Source: Burkholderiales bacterium
Lineage (GTDB): Bacteria; Pseudomonadota; Gammaproteobacteria; Burkholderiales; Ga0077523
Assembly: GCA_025459035.1 (NCBI GenBank)
Contig: JALORJ010000014.1
Coordinates: 1-16,326 of the forward strand
Direction: 5' to 3'
DNA: 16,326 bases
Within the stretch, counting starts at the first letter, position 1; each line of letters starts with the position of its first letter. Shown piece by piece: positions 14,657-16,326 of this stretch. A program made the translations under genes and the position numbers. The notes under the pieces are model-generated. The model was not told where the DNA came from, searched no databases, and saw nothing but the letters and a program-made list of their open reading frames with translations.

Positions 14657-16326
14657 TCACAGGTGGGCGGTCTGCTGCTCCCACAGGCTTCGATACGGCG
14701 CGCAGCGCGCCAGCAGATCCGGATGCCGCCCGGCGTCGAGCAGGCGCCCCTGCTGCATGAACAGGATGGCGTCGGCGCCGACGAGCGTCGACAACCGGTG
14801 CGACACCATGATCACGGTGCGCCCGACGGCGATCTTCGCGAGGTTGGCCATGAAGATCGCCTCGCTCTCGGGATCGAGCGCGCTCGCGGCCTCGTCGAGG
14901 ATCAGCACGCGCGGTCGGGCCAGCAGTGCCCGCGCGATCGCGAGCCGCTGCTTCTGCCCGCCGCTCAGGTTGGCGGCGTTCTCCTCGAGCAGCGTGTCGA
15001 AGCCCTGCGGCAGGCGCTCGATGAACTCGTCGGCGCCGGCGGCCGCGGCGGCCGCGGCGATGTCGTCGAAGGCGGCGTCGGGTCGCGTCACCGCGAGGTT
15101 GTCGCGCACGCTGCCGCGGAACAGGAAGTTCTCCTGCAGCACCACGCCGACCTGACGGCGCAGGTGCGCCAGGTCGATCTCGCGCGCGTCGATGCCGTCG
15201 AAGCGGATCACGCCTTCCTCGACGCGGTAGAGCCCCTGCAGCAGCCGCGTGAGCGTCGTCTTGCCCGAGCCGCTGCGGCCGACCACGCCGATCACGCTGC
15301 CCGCCGGGATGCGGAAGCTCACCCGGTCCAGCGCCGGCGCGGCGGCGCCCGGGTAGCGGAAGCTGACCGTGTCGAACACGATCTCGCCGGCGATCGCGGG
15401 GCGCAGCCCGGCCGCACCGCCGCGGCCTTCCGGCGCACGGTTCATCACGTCGCCCAGCATCCGCACCGACAGCGCGGTCTCCTGGTACTCGTTGATCAGC
15501 CCGACGATCTGCACCAGCGGCGACACGACACGCTGCGCGATCATCTGGAACGCGATCAACGCCCCGACCGTCAGCGTACGGTCGAACACGGCCTGGGCCC
15601 CGAGCACGATGATCGTGATCGGCAGCAGCTTCTCGAGCAGACCCGTGACCGCGGTGCCGCCGATCGACAGCTGCCCCACGCGGAAGTGGCGCGTGATCGC
15701 GTGCGCGCTCGCCTGGTCCCACGCACGCCGCTGCACCGGCTCGAGCGCCAGCGCCTTGACCGTACGCATGCCGTGGATGGTCTCGACGAGCAGCGCCTGA
15801 CGATGGCCCTCGGCGTTGTAGAGCGCGGTCAGCCGGCGCCGGAACGTCGGCAGCAGCACCGCCACCACGCCGCCCATCGCCAGCGCGAACAGCAAGGTCA
15901 CCGTCGCGAGCGGCGCCGAGTAGAAGTACAGCAGCGGAATGAACACGACGAGCGCGGTCGCGTCCAGGCCGGTCATGAACAGCCGCCCGGTGAGGAAGCC
16001 GCGGATGCGCTCGAGCTGCTGCATGTGACGCACGATCACGCCGGCCGTGTGCGTCTCGAAGTACTCGATCGGCAGCGACAGCAGATGCGCGAACGTGCGG
16101 CGCGTGAGCCGCATGTCGATGCGGTTCGTCGCCGCGAGCGTCAGCGTCTGGCGCACCACGCCGAACAGCACCTCGAACACGATCGCGATGGTCACGCCCG
16201 CGGTGAGCGCCCACAGCGTCGAGGTCGTCTGGTGCACGAGCACCTTGTCGATCACGAGCTGGAAGAAGATCGGCGACGCGAGCGCGAGCACGTGCAGCGC
16301 TAGCGCGGCGATCGCGATGTCGCGGA
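14657..16326 (-). CDS. HlyB-like type I secretion ATPase/permease, C-terminal 555 residues (open at right edge)
   Basis: The frame stays open to the right edge, so the N-terminus is missing; in HlyB-type proteins this is a C39 peptidase-like domain, which cannot be checked here. The visible part starts inside the membrane domain (LASPIFFQLVIDKVL, about 16250-16291). It continues through IEYFETHTAGVIVRH and the ETIHGMRTVKALALEP stretch typical of HlyB-type exporters. The ATPase domain has Walker A GRSGSGKTT (15254-15280), Q-loop VVLQENFLF, signature LSGGQ (14954-14968), Walker B VLILDEAASALD and switch SHRLST. It powers one-step export of large unfolded proteins through a HlyD/TolC channel. 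The HlyD-like partner is at 12591-13937. The GTG at 16291 that could be read as a start is internal, since the frame and the family's sequence continue upstream. Confidence 0.95.
   Translation of the reverse strand, partial: RDIAIAALALHVLALASPIFFQLVIDKVLVHQTTSTLWALTAGVTIAIVFEVLFGVVRQTLTLAATNRIDMRLTRRTFAHLLSLPIEYFETHTAGVIVRHMQQLERIRGFLTGRLFMTGLDATALVVFIPLLYFYSAPLATVTLLFALAMGGVVAVLLPTFRRRLTALYNAEGHRQALLVETIHGMRTVKALALEPVQRRAWDQASAHAITRHFRVGQLSIGGTAVTGLLEKLLPITIIVLGAQAVFDRTLTVGALIAFQMIAQRVVSPLVQIVGLINEYQETALSVRMLGDVMNRAPEGRGGAAGLRPAIAGEIVFDTVSFRYPGAAAPALDRVSFRIPAGSVIGVVGRSGSGKTTLTRLLQGLYRVEEGVIRFDGIDAREIDLAHLRRQVGVVLQENFLFRGSVRDNLAVTRPDAAFDDIAAAAAAAGADEFIERLPQGFDTLLEENAANLSGGQKQRLAIARALLARPRVLILDEAASALDPESEAIFMANLAKIAVGRTVIMVSHRLSTLVGADAILFMQQGRLLDAGRHPDLLARCAPYRSLWEQQTAHL

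Noticed and set aside
13971..16214. Long minus-strand frame overlapping both the Uma2 gene and the secretion ATPase
   Set aside because: Different frame from the ATPase; no motifs, Arg/Ala/Asp-rich composition typical of off-frame translation in high-GC DNA.
1..16326. tRNA, rRNA, CRISPR array, insertion sequence or phage genes
   Set aside because: None recognised by eye; no regular repeat-spacer pattern, no transposase-like protein and no tRNA-like cloverleaf seen.

Overview
The window looks like part of a high-GC betaproteobacterial chromosome, probably Burkholderiales-like. The basis is strong G/C preference at third codon positions, an RsgA of betaproteobacterial type (the RSDAFRQKLIAANVTQI stretch), a PEP-CTERM protein and a type I secretion system next to glycan-type accessory genes. 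No database search was possible, so the taxonomic guess is inference. Dense GC creates many long antisense open frames, which I discarded.

Layout, left to right. (1) 1-4009, minus: the N-terminal 1336 residues of a giant surface or secreted protein, open at the left edge. It starts with a clear LEPR-XLL motif (LEPRVLLSAD), carries a recurring beta-rich motif and has Asp-rich EF-hand-like loops. (2) 4353-5129, plus: a NarL/LuxR-type response regulator divergent from the giant gene across a structured 343-bp intergenic region. (3) 5477-7308, plus: rsgA followed closely by an extended-SDR NAD(P)-binding protein. A 347-bp stretch before rsgA holds a strong hairpin and a doubtful leader ORF. (4) 7358-9202, minus: an MsbA-related half-transporter. 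(5) 9442-10140, plus: a PEP-CTERM protein with a lamin-tail-like N-terminal part. (6) 10245-13937, minus: a tightly coupled run of a HlyD-type adaptor, a C-methyltransferase-like enzyme, an AraC regulator and a cytidine-deaminase-like enzyme, joined by GTGA, GTGA and TGATG overlaps. (7) 14076-14576, plus: a Uma2-family (DUF820) nuclease-like gene placed antiparallel between the secretion genes. (8) 14657-16326, minus: the C-terminal 555 residues of a HlyB-like secretion ATPase, open at the right edge.

How the genes may work together. The HlyB-like ATPase and HlyD-like adaptor form two of the three parts of a type I secretion machine; no outer-membrane TolC-like partner is in view. The LEPR-XLL giant protein has no Sec signal peptide and is of the kind usually exported by such machines, so it is the obvious candidate substrate, although several unrelated genes lie between them. 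The response regulator divergent from it may control it. The most unusual arrangement is the overlap chain that ties the secretion adaptor to a methyltransferase, a transcription regulator and a nucleoside deaminase, together with the Uma2 gene that splits the secretion pair. Every convergent gene junction carries GC-rich hairpins without T tracts.
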